Below, piece by piece: positions 57,382 to 64,000 of a DNA stretch of 64,000 bases; the stretch's first letter is position 1; each line of letters begins with the position of its first letter. The translations under genes and the position numbers were made by a program. The DNA is from Blastococcus litoris (GTDB lineage: Bacteria; Actinomycetota; Actinomycetes; Mycobacteriales; Geodermatophilaceae). The stretch is taken from positions 163,881 through 227,880 of the forward strand of contig NZ_QCZF01000006.1 of assembly GCF_003075095.1 (NCBI RefSeq). The letters run 5' to 3'. The notes under the pieces were generated by a model. It was given only the letters and a program-made list of their open reading frames with translations. It was not told where the DNA came from and made no database searches.

Positions 57382-57387
57382 TAAGCT
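57382..57387 (+). promoter_or_regulatory. -10 element (TAAGCT) for the DUF881-trpG operon
   Basis: TAAGCT lies 65 nt before the GTG of the DUF881 gene and would give a leader of about 60 nt with its GAGGAGG ribosome site. Confidence 0.4.
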
Positions 57388-57452
57388 GCCAGGGGACGAC
57401 GAGGCCGGGACACATGCCGTCGCGCCCAGGAGTTCCCCCCGAGGAGGTGCCC

Positions 57453-58217
57453 GTGAGCAGGTCGCTGCTGCGCCGGCCGCTCCTCGGCGGACGCCGGCTG
57501 TCGGCCTGGGGCGCGCTCGTCCCCGTGGTGGCCCTCCTCGCCGGGCTGCTGTTCGCCACGTCCAGCAGCGCCGCGCAGGGCACGAACCTCCGGGGTGGGG
57601 AGGTCACCGAGCTCTCCGGGCTGATCGACCAGCGCAACGACGTGATCGCCGACCAGGAGGACCAGCTCGGGGACCTCCAGCGCCAGGTGGAGCGGCTCAC
57701 CGAGCAGGCCGCCTCCCGGGACACCGACGTGGCCGCCGCCCAGACCGCGGGCGACGCCGGCGCGCTCTCGGCCGCCCTGGTGCCGCTGTCCGGCCCCGGC
57801 GTGGTGATCACCCTCGACGACGCCCCCTCGCGCCCGGACGGCAGCCTGCCCGTCAACGCCCGCCCCGACGACCTGGTCATCCACCAGTCCGACGTCCAGG
57901 CAGTCGTGAACGCCGTGTGGGCAGCCGCGGCGGACGGGGTGGCGATCATGGACCAGCGGCTGATCGCGACCAGCGCCGTCCGCTGCGTGGGCAACACCCT
58001 GCTGCTGCAGGGCCGCACCTACTCGCCGCCGTTCGTCGTCGCGGCCATCGTCGAGCCCTCGGCGGTCCGCGCGCAGCTGGCGGCCTCGCCCCAGGTGGCC
58101 GTCTTCCAGCAGGCCGTCGAGGCCTACGGGCTGACCTTCACCGTGCGCGAGCGACCGGACGTGGAGCTGCCCGCCTACGATGGCGCCCTGGACCTGCAGT
58201 ACGCGACCGCCGGATGA
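57453..58217 (+). CDS. DUF881 family membrane-anchored protein
   Basis: The 254-residue protein has one N-terminal membrane segment (LVPVVALLAGLLFATSSSAA) and a coiled coil around DQRNDVIADQEDQLGDLQRQVERL. The DUF881 domain follows with GPGVVITLDDA, LVIHQSDVQAVVNAVWAAAADGVAIMDQRLI and RTYSPPFVVAAIV. Proteins of this family sit beside division genes in Gram-positives, but their role is unclear. GAGGAGG lies 5 nt before GTG 57453. It is upstream of trpG, as in Rv0012-Rv0013. Confidence 0.9.
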   Translation: MSRSLLRRPLLGGRRLSAWGALVPVVALLAGLLFATSSSAAQGTNLRGGEVTELSGLIDQRNDVIADQEDQLGDLQRQVERLTEQAASRDTDVAAAQTAGDAGALSAALVPLSGPGVVITLDDAPSRPDGSLPVNARPDDLVIHQSDVQAVVNAVWAAAADGVAIMDQRLIATSAVRCVGNTLLLQGRTYSPPFVVAAIVEPSAVRAQLAASPQVAVFQQAVEAYGLTFTVRERPDVELPAYDGALDLQYATAG

Positions 58218-58228
58218 GAGGAGGGGCC

Positions 58229-58897
58229 ATGAGCGGGACGACCGCTGACCGTCCCGTCCTCGTCGTCGACAACTTCGACAGCTTCGTCTACAACCTGGTC
58301 CAGTACCTGGGCCAGCTGGGCGTGCGGTGCATCGTCCGGCGCAACGACGCCGTGGACGTCGACGAGCTGGCCGACCTCGACGTCGCGGGCGTGCTGCTGT
58401 CGCCCGGCCCGGGCACCCCGGCCGGTGCCGGCGTGACCGTGCCCATGGTGCGCGCGGCCGCCGAGGCGGGGACGCCGGTGCTGGGCGTCTGCCTGGGCCA
58501 CCAGGCCATCGCCGAGGCCTTCGGCGCCGTCGTCGTCCGGGCGCCCGAGCTGCTGCACGGGAAGACCAGCCAGGTCGTCCACGAGGGGGACGGCGTCCTC
58601 GCCGGGCTGCCCTCGCCGTTCACCGCCACCCGCTACCACTCGCTGGCCGTCGACCCCGCCACCGTGCCCGACGAGCTCGAGGTCACCGGCACCACGCCGT
58701 CGGGCATCGTGATGGCACTGCGGCACCGCGAGCTGCCCATCGAGGGCGTCCAGTTCCACCCGGAGTCGGTCCTCACCGAAGGCGGCCACCGCATGCTCGC
58801 CACCTGGCTCGGGGCGTGCGGTCTGGCCCCCGACCCGGAGGTCGTGGAGGCCGCCGCCGCCGGCGTGCGCCGCCTGGCCGCCGTCACGGCCTCCTAG
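58229..58897 (+). CDS. trpG: Anthranilate/aminodeoxychorismate synthase glutamine amidotransferase
   Basis: The 222-residue class I glutamine amidotransferase has VLVVDNFDSFVYNLVQYL, the catalytic cysteine in GVCLGHQAIAEAFG and the His/Glu pair in VQFHPESVLTEGG. It supplies ammonia to a TrpE- or PabB-type partner, which is not encoded nearby, so it may serve both tryptophan and folate synthesis. GAGGGG lies about 4 nt before the ATG. A long hairpin follows. Confidence 0.93.
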   Translation: MSGTTADRPVLVVDNFDSFVYNLVQYLGQLGVRCIVRRNDAVDVDELADLDVAGVLLSPGPGTPAGAGVTVPMVRAAAEAGTPVLGVCLGHQAIAEAFGAVVVRAPELLHGKTSQVVHEGDGVLAGLPSPFTATRYHSLAVDPATVPDELEVTGTTPSGIVMALRHRELPIEGVQFHPESVLTEGGHRMLATWLGACGLAPDPEVVEAAAAGVRRLAAVTAS

Positions 58898-58905
58898 CCG
58901 CCCAG

Positions 58906-58952
58906 GACGACGAAGGGCCCCTTCCCGGTGCGGGGAGGGGCCCTTCGTCGTC
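58906..58952. terminator. Long hairpin between convergent trpG and pknB
   Basis: A stem of about 20 bp with one imperfection (58906-58926 with 58932-58952) separates the convergent genes and can act in both directions. Confidence 0.8.
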
Positions 58953-58959
58953 GTGCGGC

Positions 58960-60708
58960 CTACGTGGGCGGAGCCGACGAGGACGTGGTCGGCGTCGCCG
59001 AGGTGGGCGTCGGCTCCGGCGGCGTCGGGACGGCGATCAGCAGGGTGATCTCCTCGCCGGCGCCGACGGCGGTACCGGCACCCGGTTCCGTCCCGACGAC
59101 GGTGCCCTGGGGGACGTCGTCCCGCTCCGAGTTGACCGAGACGATCTGGCTGTTGGAGAACCCGAGGTCGGTCAGCGCCTTGCGGGCGTCGGCCTCGCTG
59201 CGGTTGGCGACGTCGGGCAGCCGGAGGGTGCCGGTCGAGATCTGCAGCGTGATCGGCTGGTTCGGCGCGGCCTGCTGGCCCTCGGCGGGGTTCACGCCGA
59301 CCACGGTGCCCTCGTCCTCCAGGGACTCGACCTGGCGGCTGTTGATGCTGGTGAAGCCGGCCTGCTCGAGCTGGGCCCGGGCGCGCTCCTCATCCAGCCC
59401 GACGACGGCCGGGACGCCGAGGGTGTCCGGACCCCCGCTGACCACCAGGTCGACGGCCGTGCCCTCGTCCCGCGATGCGCCGGCGGCCGGGTCGCTGCTG
59501 ATGACGTTGCCCTCGGCCACGGTGGTGCTGGCCTCGGTGGTGACCGTGCCGACCGTCAGGCCGGCATCGGTCAGGGCCTGCTCGGCCTGCGCCTGGGGCA
59601 GGTTGGCCACCGTCGGGACCTGCACCTGCCGGGTGGTCGGCGTCTCCTCGCCACCGCTCATCGCCACGGCGATGGCGATCGCGCCCGCGACGAGCAGCAC
59701 CGCCACGACGGAGACGATCGCGATGATGCGGCGCTTCCTGCGCTTGCGCTCCTGCTCGTCGTCGTCCCAGTCGGCGTCGTCGTCGCCGTACGTGCCGAAC
59801 CCACCGGGCGGGGCGCCGATGATCGCGGTCTTCTCGGCGTCGCCCATGACCGGCGTGGCCTCGACCCGCTGCCCGGCCAGGGCCCGCAGCAGGTCGTTGC
59901 GCATCTCGGCGGCCGACTGGTACCGGTTCGCCGGGTTCTTGCTCATGGCCTTGAGCAGGATCGCGTCCAGCTCGGGCGGGATCTCCCGGTTGATCGACGA
60001 CGGGAGCCGCGGGTCCTCCCGCACGTGCTGGTAGGCCACGGAGACCGGGGAGTCGCCGGTGAACGGCGGGGCGCCGGTCACCAGCTCGTACAGCATGCAG
60101 CCGAGGGAGTAGACGTCGGAGCGCGCGTCGACGCTGTCGCCGCGCGCCTGCTCCGGCGAGAGGTACTGGGCGGTGCCGATCACGGCGGCCGTCGAGGTCA
60201 TCGTGGCCGCGGAGTCGGAGACCGCGCGGGCGATGCCGAAGTCCATCACCTTGACCGTGCCCTGCGGCGTGATCATCACGTTCCCGGGCTTCACGTCCCG
60301 GTGGACGATGCCGTTGCGGTGGCTGAAGTCCAGGGCGCCGCAGATGTCGGCCGAGAGGCTCATCGCGCGCTCGGGGGAGAGGTGGCCCTCGCGGCGCAGC
60401 ACGTCGCGCAGCGTCTCGCCCTCGACGTACTCCATGACGATGTAGGGCGTCGCGCCGGTGCTCGTGCGGTCCTCGCCGGTGTCGTAGACCGCGACGATGG
60501 CCGGGTGGTTCAGCGACGCGGACGCCTGGGCCTCCCGGCGGAACCGCACCTGGAACGACGGGTCGCGGGCCAGGTCGCTGCGCAGCACCTTGACCGCGAC
60601 TTCGCGGCCCAGTCGCAGGTCGCGGCCGCGGTGCACCTCGGCCATGCCACCGCGGCCGAGGACGCCACCGATCTCGTAGCGCTCGCCGAGCACCTGCGGC
60701 GTGGTCAT
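58960..60708 (-). CDS. pknB: Serine/threonine protein kinase PknB with four PASTA domains
   Basis: The 582-residue receptor kinase has the catalytic Lys40, the catalytic loop HRDVKPGNVM with Asp138, DFGIARAVSDSA with the activation loop, and SPEQARGD. A membrane helix (IIAIVSVVAVLLVAGAIAIAV) leads to four extracellular PASTA repeats that bind muropeptides or lipid II, then a Thr/Pro-rich tail. It controls cell-wall synthesis and division, and CwlM in this window is a likely target. It overlaps nothing but follows pknA by a gap of about 150 nt on the same strand. Confidence 0.96.
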   Translation of the reverse strand: MTTPQVLGERYEIGGVLGRGGMAEVHRGRDLRLGREVAVKVLRSDLARDPSFQVRFRREAQASASLNHPAIVAVYDTGEDRTSTGATPYIVMEYVEGETLRDVLRREGHLSPERAMSLSADICGALDFSHRNGIVHRDVKPGNVMITPQGTVKVMDFGIARAVSDSAATMTSTAAVIGTAQYLSPEQARGDSVDARSDVYSLGCMLYELVTGAPPFTGDSPVSVAYQHVREDPRLPSSINREIPPELDAILLKAMSKNPANRYQSAAEMRNDLLRALAGQRVEATPVMGDAEKTAIIGAPPGGFGTYGDDDADWDDDEQERKRRKRRIIAIVSVVAVLLVAGAIAIAVAMSGGEETPTTRQVQVPTVANLPQAQAEQALTDAGLTVGTVTTEASTTVAEGNVISSDPAAGASRDEGTAVDLVVSGGPDTLGVPAVVGLDEERARAQLEQAGFTSINSRQVESLEDEGTVVGVNPAEGQQAAPNQPITLQISTGTLRLPDVANRSEADARKALTDLGFSNSQIVSVNSERDDVPQGTVVGTEPGAGTAVGAGEEITLLIAVPTPPEPTPTSATPTTSSSAPPT

Positions 60709-60862
60709 CGGAGGTCCTCTCGGGCGTGGCTGTGCGTCGTCCGGGCGAGGGCCTCGACGAGCGGGCGGGAACCCCGGCGTGCGGGGCCTCCTGCGGGCGG
60801 GGAGCCGACGGCGAGCCTAACCGCTGGGCAGCGCGAAACCCGGGAGATCCAGGCGGAGTGGA

Positions 60863-62554
60863 TCACGGTGCCCCGCCCTGCCCTTCCGCCCCAGGCTCGA
60901 CCGGCGGGGACGGGTCCGACGGCCCGGGAGTACCGCCCAGTGGCGGCTGGGACGACGTCGTCGTCTGCGCGGACGTGGTCGGGTTGTTGGTCGCCGGGTT
61001 CGACGGGTTGGCGCTCTGCGTCGGGGTCGGACGGGCCGAGGTCGTCGGCGCGGCGGAGGTGGTCGGCGGGGGGACCGGCTGCTCCTCCTCGTCCTCCTCG
61101 TCGTCCGGGGCGTAGGCCTCGTCGGCGACGAAGAGGGTGACCTCGCTGTTCGCCGGCACCGTGCCGCCCGCCGGGTCGAGCGCCGCCACGTCGCCGGCGT
61201 CCAGCGCCTGCCCCGAGGAGGCCAGCTGGTCGTCGTCCGCCGACTGCTCCTCCACCACGAGGCCGGCGCCCTCCAGCTCGGTGCGGACCTCGTCGGCCGG
61301 GCGCCCGATGTAGGCCGCCGGGTCGAGGACGACACCCGAGGGAGCGGCGGAGGTGCTGGCCGAGGAGCGCGTCGGGTCGGCAGTGGTGCCGTTCCCGTCC
61401 CCCCGGTCGCTGCCCAGGAAGTACCAGAGGCCGCCGGCGAGCAGCAGGACCAGCACCAGCGCGGCGGCCAGCCAGGCCCACCTCCGGCTGCGCCGCTCGT
61501 CGGCCGGCTCGTCGACGGGGTACCAGTCGTCGTCGTCCGGCGGCGCCTGCAGCGGGGGCATGGGGCCGCTGGGCGCGGTGCCCGGGCCCAGGTAGCCGGC
61601 TCCGGCCACGGCCGTCGCGCCCGTCGCCGGGATGACCTGCGTCGCGGAGTCCGCGAGCCCGCCGCCGGCGACCACCTGGGTGGGCATCGTGCCCGGTCCG
61701 ACGACGGGCGCGAGGGTGCCGCCCGACGCCACCCGGCGGATGGCCTCGGCGAAGGCGCCGCCGTCGGGGAACCGGTCGCCGGGGTCCTTGGCCAGGGCCC
61801 GCTCGACCAGCAGCCGCACCGCCGGGGGGATGTGCGCGGGGAGCGGGGGCGGCGGCCGGTTGATGTGGGCCAGGGCGATGGCGACCTGCGAGGCGCCGTC
61901 GAAGGGCCGGACCCCGGTCAGGCACTCGTAGGCGACGACGCCGAGGGAGTAGACGTCGGAGGCGGCCGTGACCTCGAGGCCCTGCGCCTGCTCCGGGGAG
62001 AGGTACTGCGCCGTCCCGACCACCATCCCGGTCCGGGTCAGCGGCGTGGTGTCGCGTGCCTGGGCGATGCCGAAGTCGGTGAGCTTGACGACGCCGTCCG
62101 GCCGGACCATGAGGTTGCCCGGCTTGATGTCGCGGTGCACGACGCCGGCCCGGTGCGCGGCGGACAGCCCGTCGGCGGACTGGCTGAGCACGTGCAGCGT
62201 CCAGTCGACGGGGAGGGCGCCCTCCTCGTGCAGGATCGTGACGAGCGGTTGCCCCTCGACGAACTCCATGACCAGGAAGGCCAGCTGCTGGGTCCCGGTG
62301 TCGTCGACGGTCTCGCCGTAGTCGTAGACCGAGGCGATGTTCGGATGGGTCAGGGCGGCGGTGTGCCGGGCCTCGTTGCGGAAGCGCGCGAGGAAGCTCG
62401 GGTCGTTGGTGTACTCGCTCTTGAGCACCTTCGCGGCCACGATCCGGTCGAGGACGTTGTCGCGGGCCTTCCACACCTCGCCCATGCCACCCACCGCGAT
62501 GGGGGCGGTGATCTCGTAGCGCCCGGCCAGCAGGCTCCCGGTGGACAGGGCCAT
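60863..62554 (-). CDS. pknA: Serine/threonine protein kinase PknA-like with one PASTA-like domain
   Basis: The 563-residue kinase has Lys42 in VAAKVLK, HRDIKPGNLMV, DFGIAQARDTTPLTRTG and SPEQAQG. One membrane helix (AWLAAALVLVLLLAGGLWYFL) leads to an outer part that includes a single PASTA-like domain (YIGRPADEVRTELEGAGLVVEE) and a Thr/Pro/Ser-rich tail. Mycobacterial PknA has no PASTA domain, so this outer sensor is notable. The ATG overlaps the pbpA stop by 4 nt. Order pbpA-pknA-pknB on one strand is conserved. Confidence 0.94.
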   Translation of the reverse strand: MALSTGSLLAGRYEITAPIAVGGMGEVWKARDNVLDRIVAAKVLKSEYTNDPSFLARFRNEARHTAALTHPNIASVYDYGETVDDTGTQQLAFLVMEFVEGQPLVTILHEEGALPVDWTLHVLSQSADGLSAAHRAGVVHRDIKPGNLMVRPDGVVKLTDFGIAQARDTTPLTRTGMVVGTAQYLSPEQAQGLEVTAASDVYSLGVVAYECLTGVRPFDGASQVAIALAHINRPPPPLPAHIPPAVRLLVERALAKDPGDRFPDGGAFAEAIRRVASGGTLAPVVGPGTMPTQVVAGGGLADSATQVIPATGATAVAGAGYLGPGTAPSGPMPPLQAPPDDDDWYPVDEPADERRSRRWAWLAAALVLVLLLAGGLWYFLGSDRGDGNGTTADPTRSSASTSAAPSGVVLDPAAYIGRPADEVRTELEGAGLVVEEQSADDDQLASSGQALDAGDVAALDPAGGTVPANSEVTLFVADEAYAPDDEEDEEEQPVPPPTTSAAPTTSARPTPTQSANPSNPATNNPTTSAQTTTSSQPPLGGTPGPSDPSPPVEPGAEGQGGAP

Positions 62555-63999
62555 CAGTTCCCCTGCCCGTTCAGGTAGGCCTCGATGACCTGGCGGGCGA
62601 TCGGTGCCGACCGCTCGCCACCGGTGCCGCCCCCGTTGGCCACGAAGACCGCGACGGCGATCTGCGGGTCGTCGGCCGGGGCGAAACCCATGAACCAGGT
62701 GTGGTCGGCGACCTCGTCGCTCACCTGCGCCGTCCCCGTCTTGCCGGCGACCTGCACCCCCGCGATGCGGGCGGCGCGGCCGGAGCCGTTCTCGACGACG
62801 CTGAGCATCATCTCGGTCAGCTGGTCGGCCACCTCGGCGGAGATCGGCTCCCGCCACTCCTCCGGCTCGGTCGAGTCGATGACCGTGAGGTCGGGGGCCT
62901 GCACCTGGTCGACCAGGTAGGGCTTCATCTGCACGCCGTCGTTGGCCACGGTGGCGGCCACCAGGGCGGCCTGCAGCGGGGTCATGCGGACGTCGCGCTG
63001 CCCGATGGAGGTCTGGCCGAGGGCCGCCTCGCTCTCGATCTCCCCGATGCCGCTGGGCTCCACCTTCAGCGGGATGTCGAAGCCCTCGTCGTCCAGCCCG
63101 AACGCCTCGGCCATCTCGCGGATCTTGTCCTCGCCGAGGTCGATCCCCAGCTGGGCGAAGGCGGTGTTGCAGGAGATGGTGAGGGCCTCGATGAGCGGCT
63201 GCTCCTGGGTGGGGCTGCACCGGGAGTTGCCGAAGTTGCGCAGCTGCGTGCTCGTCTGCGGCAGCGTCAGGATGTCGGGCGCCGGGATGACGGTGTCGGG
63301 CGTACGCCCCTCCTCGAGCGCCGCCGCCGACACGATCACCTTGAACAGCGAGCCGGGCGGGTAGTTGTCGCCGATGGCGCGGTTCAGCCGCGGGTCCGGG
63401 TCGGCGGCCTCCAGCTCGTCCCAGTAGGCGCGGATGTCGGCCGGGTCGTGGCTGGACAGCCGGGTCGGGTCGTAGCTGGGCGTGCTGGCCATGCCGAGGA
63501 TCGCCCCGGTCTGCGGGTCCAGCGCCACGACGGCGCCGGTCACGCCCTCGAGACCGGCCATGGCGGCCTCCTGGACGGCGGGGTCCAGGGTGAGGACGAC
63601 GTCGCCGCCGGCGGGGTCGCGCCCGGTGAACATGTCGGCCAGACGCCGGAACGTGAGGCGGGGGTCGGTGCCCGCCAGGATCTCGTTCTCGGCGTACTCG
63701 AGCTGCGAGTTGTTGTAGATCAGCGAGTGGTACCCGGTCACCGCCGCGTACAACGCGCCCTGCGGGTAGTTGCGCAGGTACTTCAGCCGGCCGTCGGTGG
63801 GCACCGACTCGGCGATCGCGGTGCCGTTGACGATGATCGCCCCGCGCTCGCGGTCGTACTCCGCGGCCAGCACGCGGGTGTTGGACTGGTTCGTCCGCAG
63901 CTCGTCGGAGCGGACCACCTGGATCCAGTTCACGTTGACGATCAGCAGCGTGAACAGCACGAGCACGCTGATCGCGACGCGGCGCAGGGGTGCGTTCAC
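62554..63999 (-). CDS. pbpA: Class B penicillin-binding protein PbpA
   Basis: The 481-residue transpeptidase starts NAPLRRVAISVLVLFTLLIVNVNWIQ, giving one N-terminal membrane anchor. Catalytic motifs are Ser217-x-x-Lys220 in PPGSLFKV, SCN in ISCNTAF and KTG in VAGKTGTAQVS. It crosslinks peptidoglycan at the septum with RodA-type glycosyltransferase and is a PknB target in mycobacteria. The GTG start lies 1 nt from the window edge and probably overlaps the stop of rodA, so the gene appears complete. Confidence 0.95.
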   Translation of the reverse strand: MNAPLRRVAISVLVLFTLLIVNVNWIQVVRSDELRTNQSNTRVLAAEYDRERGAIIVNGTAIAESVPTDGRLKYLRNYPQGALYAAVTGYHSLIYNNSQLEYAENEILAGTDPRLTFRRLADMFTGRDPAGGDVVLTLDPAVQEAAMAGLEGVTGAVVALDPQTGAILGMASTPSYDPTRLSSHDPADIRAYWDELEAADPDPRLNRAIGDNYPPGSLFKVIVSAAALEEGRTPDTVIPAPDILTLPQTSTQLRNFGNSRCSPTQEQPLIEALTISCNTAFAQLGIDLGEDKIREMAEAFGLDDEGFDIPLKVEPSGIGEIESEAALGQTSIGQRDVRMTPLQAALVAATVANDGVQMKPYLVDQVQAPDLTVIDSTEPEEWREPISAEVADQLTEMMLSVVENGSGRAARIAGVQVAGKTGTAQVSDEVADHTWFMGFAPADDPQIAVAVFVANGGGTGGERSAPIARQVIEAYLNGQGN

Positions 64000-64000
64000 G

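Overview
This window is a very G+C-rich actinobacterial chromosome segment centred on the replication origin. The gene order is the classic one around actinobacterial oriC: pcnA/cca, mutT4-like NUDIX, a large exported protein, murJ, trxB, trxA, cwlM, parB-parA, rsmG, jag, yidC, yidD, rnpA, rpmH, dnaA, oriC, dnaN, gnd, recF, dciA-like, gyrB, gyrA, DUF3566, tRNA-Ile, tRNA-Ala, ppiA, rhomboid, crgA, DUF881, trpG, pknB, pknA, pbpA. Compared with Mycobacterium, sigM is absent between murJ and trxB, and the pseudokinase that mycobacteria fuse to MurJ is a separate downstream gene. Base composition, gene order and the DLW-39 peptide suggest a Geodermatophilaceae-like (Blastococcus/Geodermatophilus/Modestobacter) organism. 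That assignment is inference, because no rRNA is present.

Layout. Positions 1-6.1 kb hold the end of ino1, a lipoprotein, a YqgE protein, an MFS transporter, a membrane-anchored matrixin-type protease and the CCA-adding enzyme. Positions 6.2-18.2 kb form a rightward block for envelope and redox functions: NUDIX, DUF6049-like, murJ, pseudokinase, thioredoxin system, CwlM, an aminotransferase and an ATP-grasp D-Ala-D-Ala ligase homologue. Positions 18.2-23.8 kb form a leftward block for chromosome segregation and membrane-protein insertion. Positions 23.8-27.1 kb carry the dnaA promoter, dnaA and oriC. Positions 27.1-42.4 kb carry the replication/gyrase genes with a few transporters. Positions 52.7-64 kb resume the conserved order and end in the pknB-pknA-pbpA cell-division cluster, read leftward.

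The conserved order is broken between 42.83 and 52.68 kb by a 9.8-kb integrative element inserted in the 3' end of tRNA-Ala(TGC). It is bounded by 43-bp perfect direct repeats. It encodes a tyrosine integrase, a small excisionase-like protein, a MobF relaxase-helicase, a CadC-type metal sensor with a CadD-type exporter, a DinB-like protein, a thioredoxin-fold protein paired with a tiny zinc-ribbon protein, and an unrecognised two-gene module. No type IV secretion, FtsK-like or replication initiator gene is visible, so it looks like a mobilizable cadmium-resistance island. Each end carries three direct copies of a 7-bp motif spaced exactly 11 bp apart, which look like integrase arm-binding sites.

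Other regulatory structure is notable. There are four good parS sites and one imperfect one spread around oriC. A dnaA promoter has a DnaA-box-like site between its -35 and -10 elements. A second cluster of DnaA-box-like sequences lies upstream of the thiolase-crgA junction. A 57-bp structured repeat occurs after both dnaA and ppiA. Many genes have a -10 hexamer only 6-8 nt before the start codon, which predicts leaderless mRNAs.
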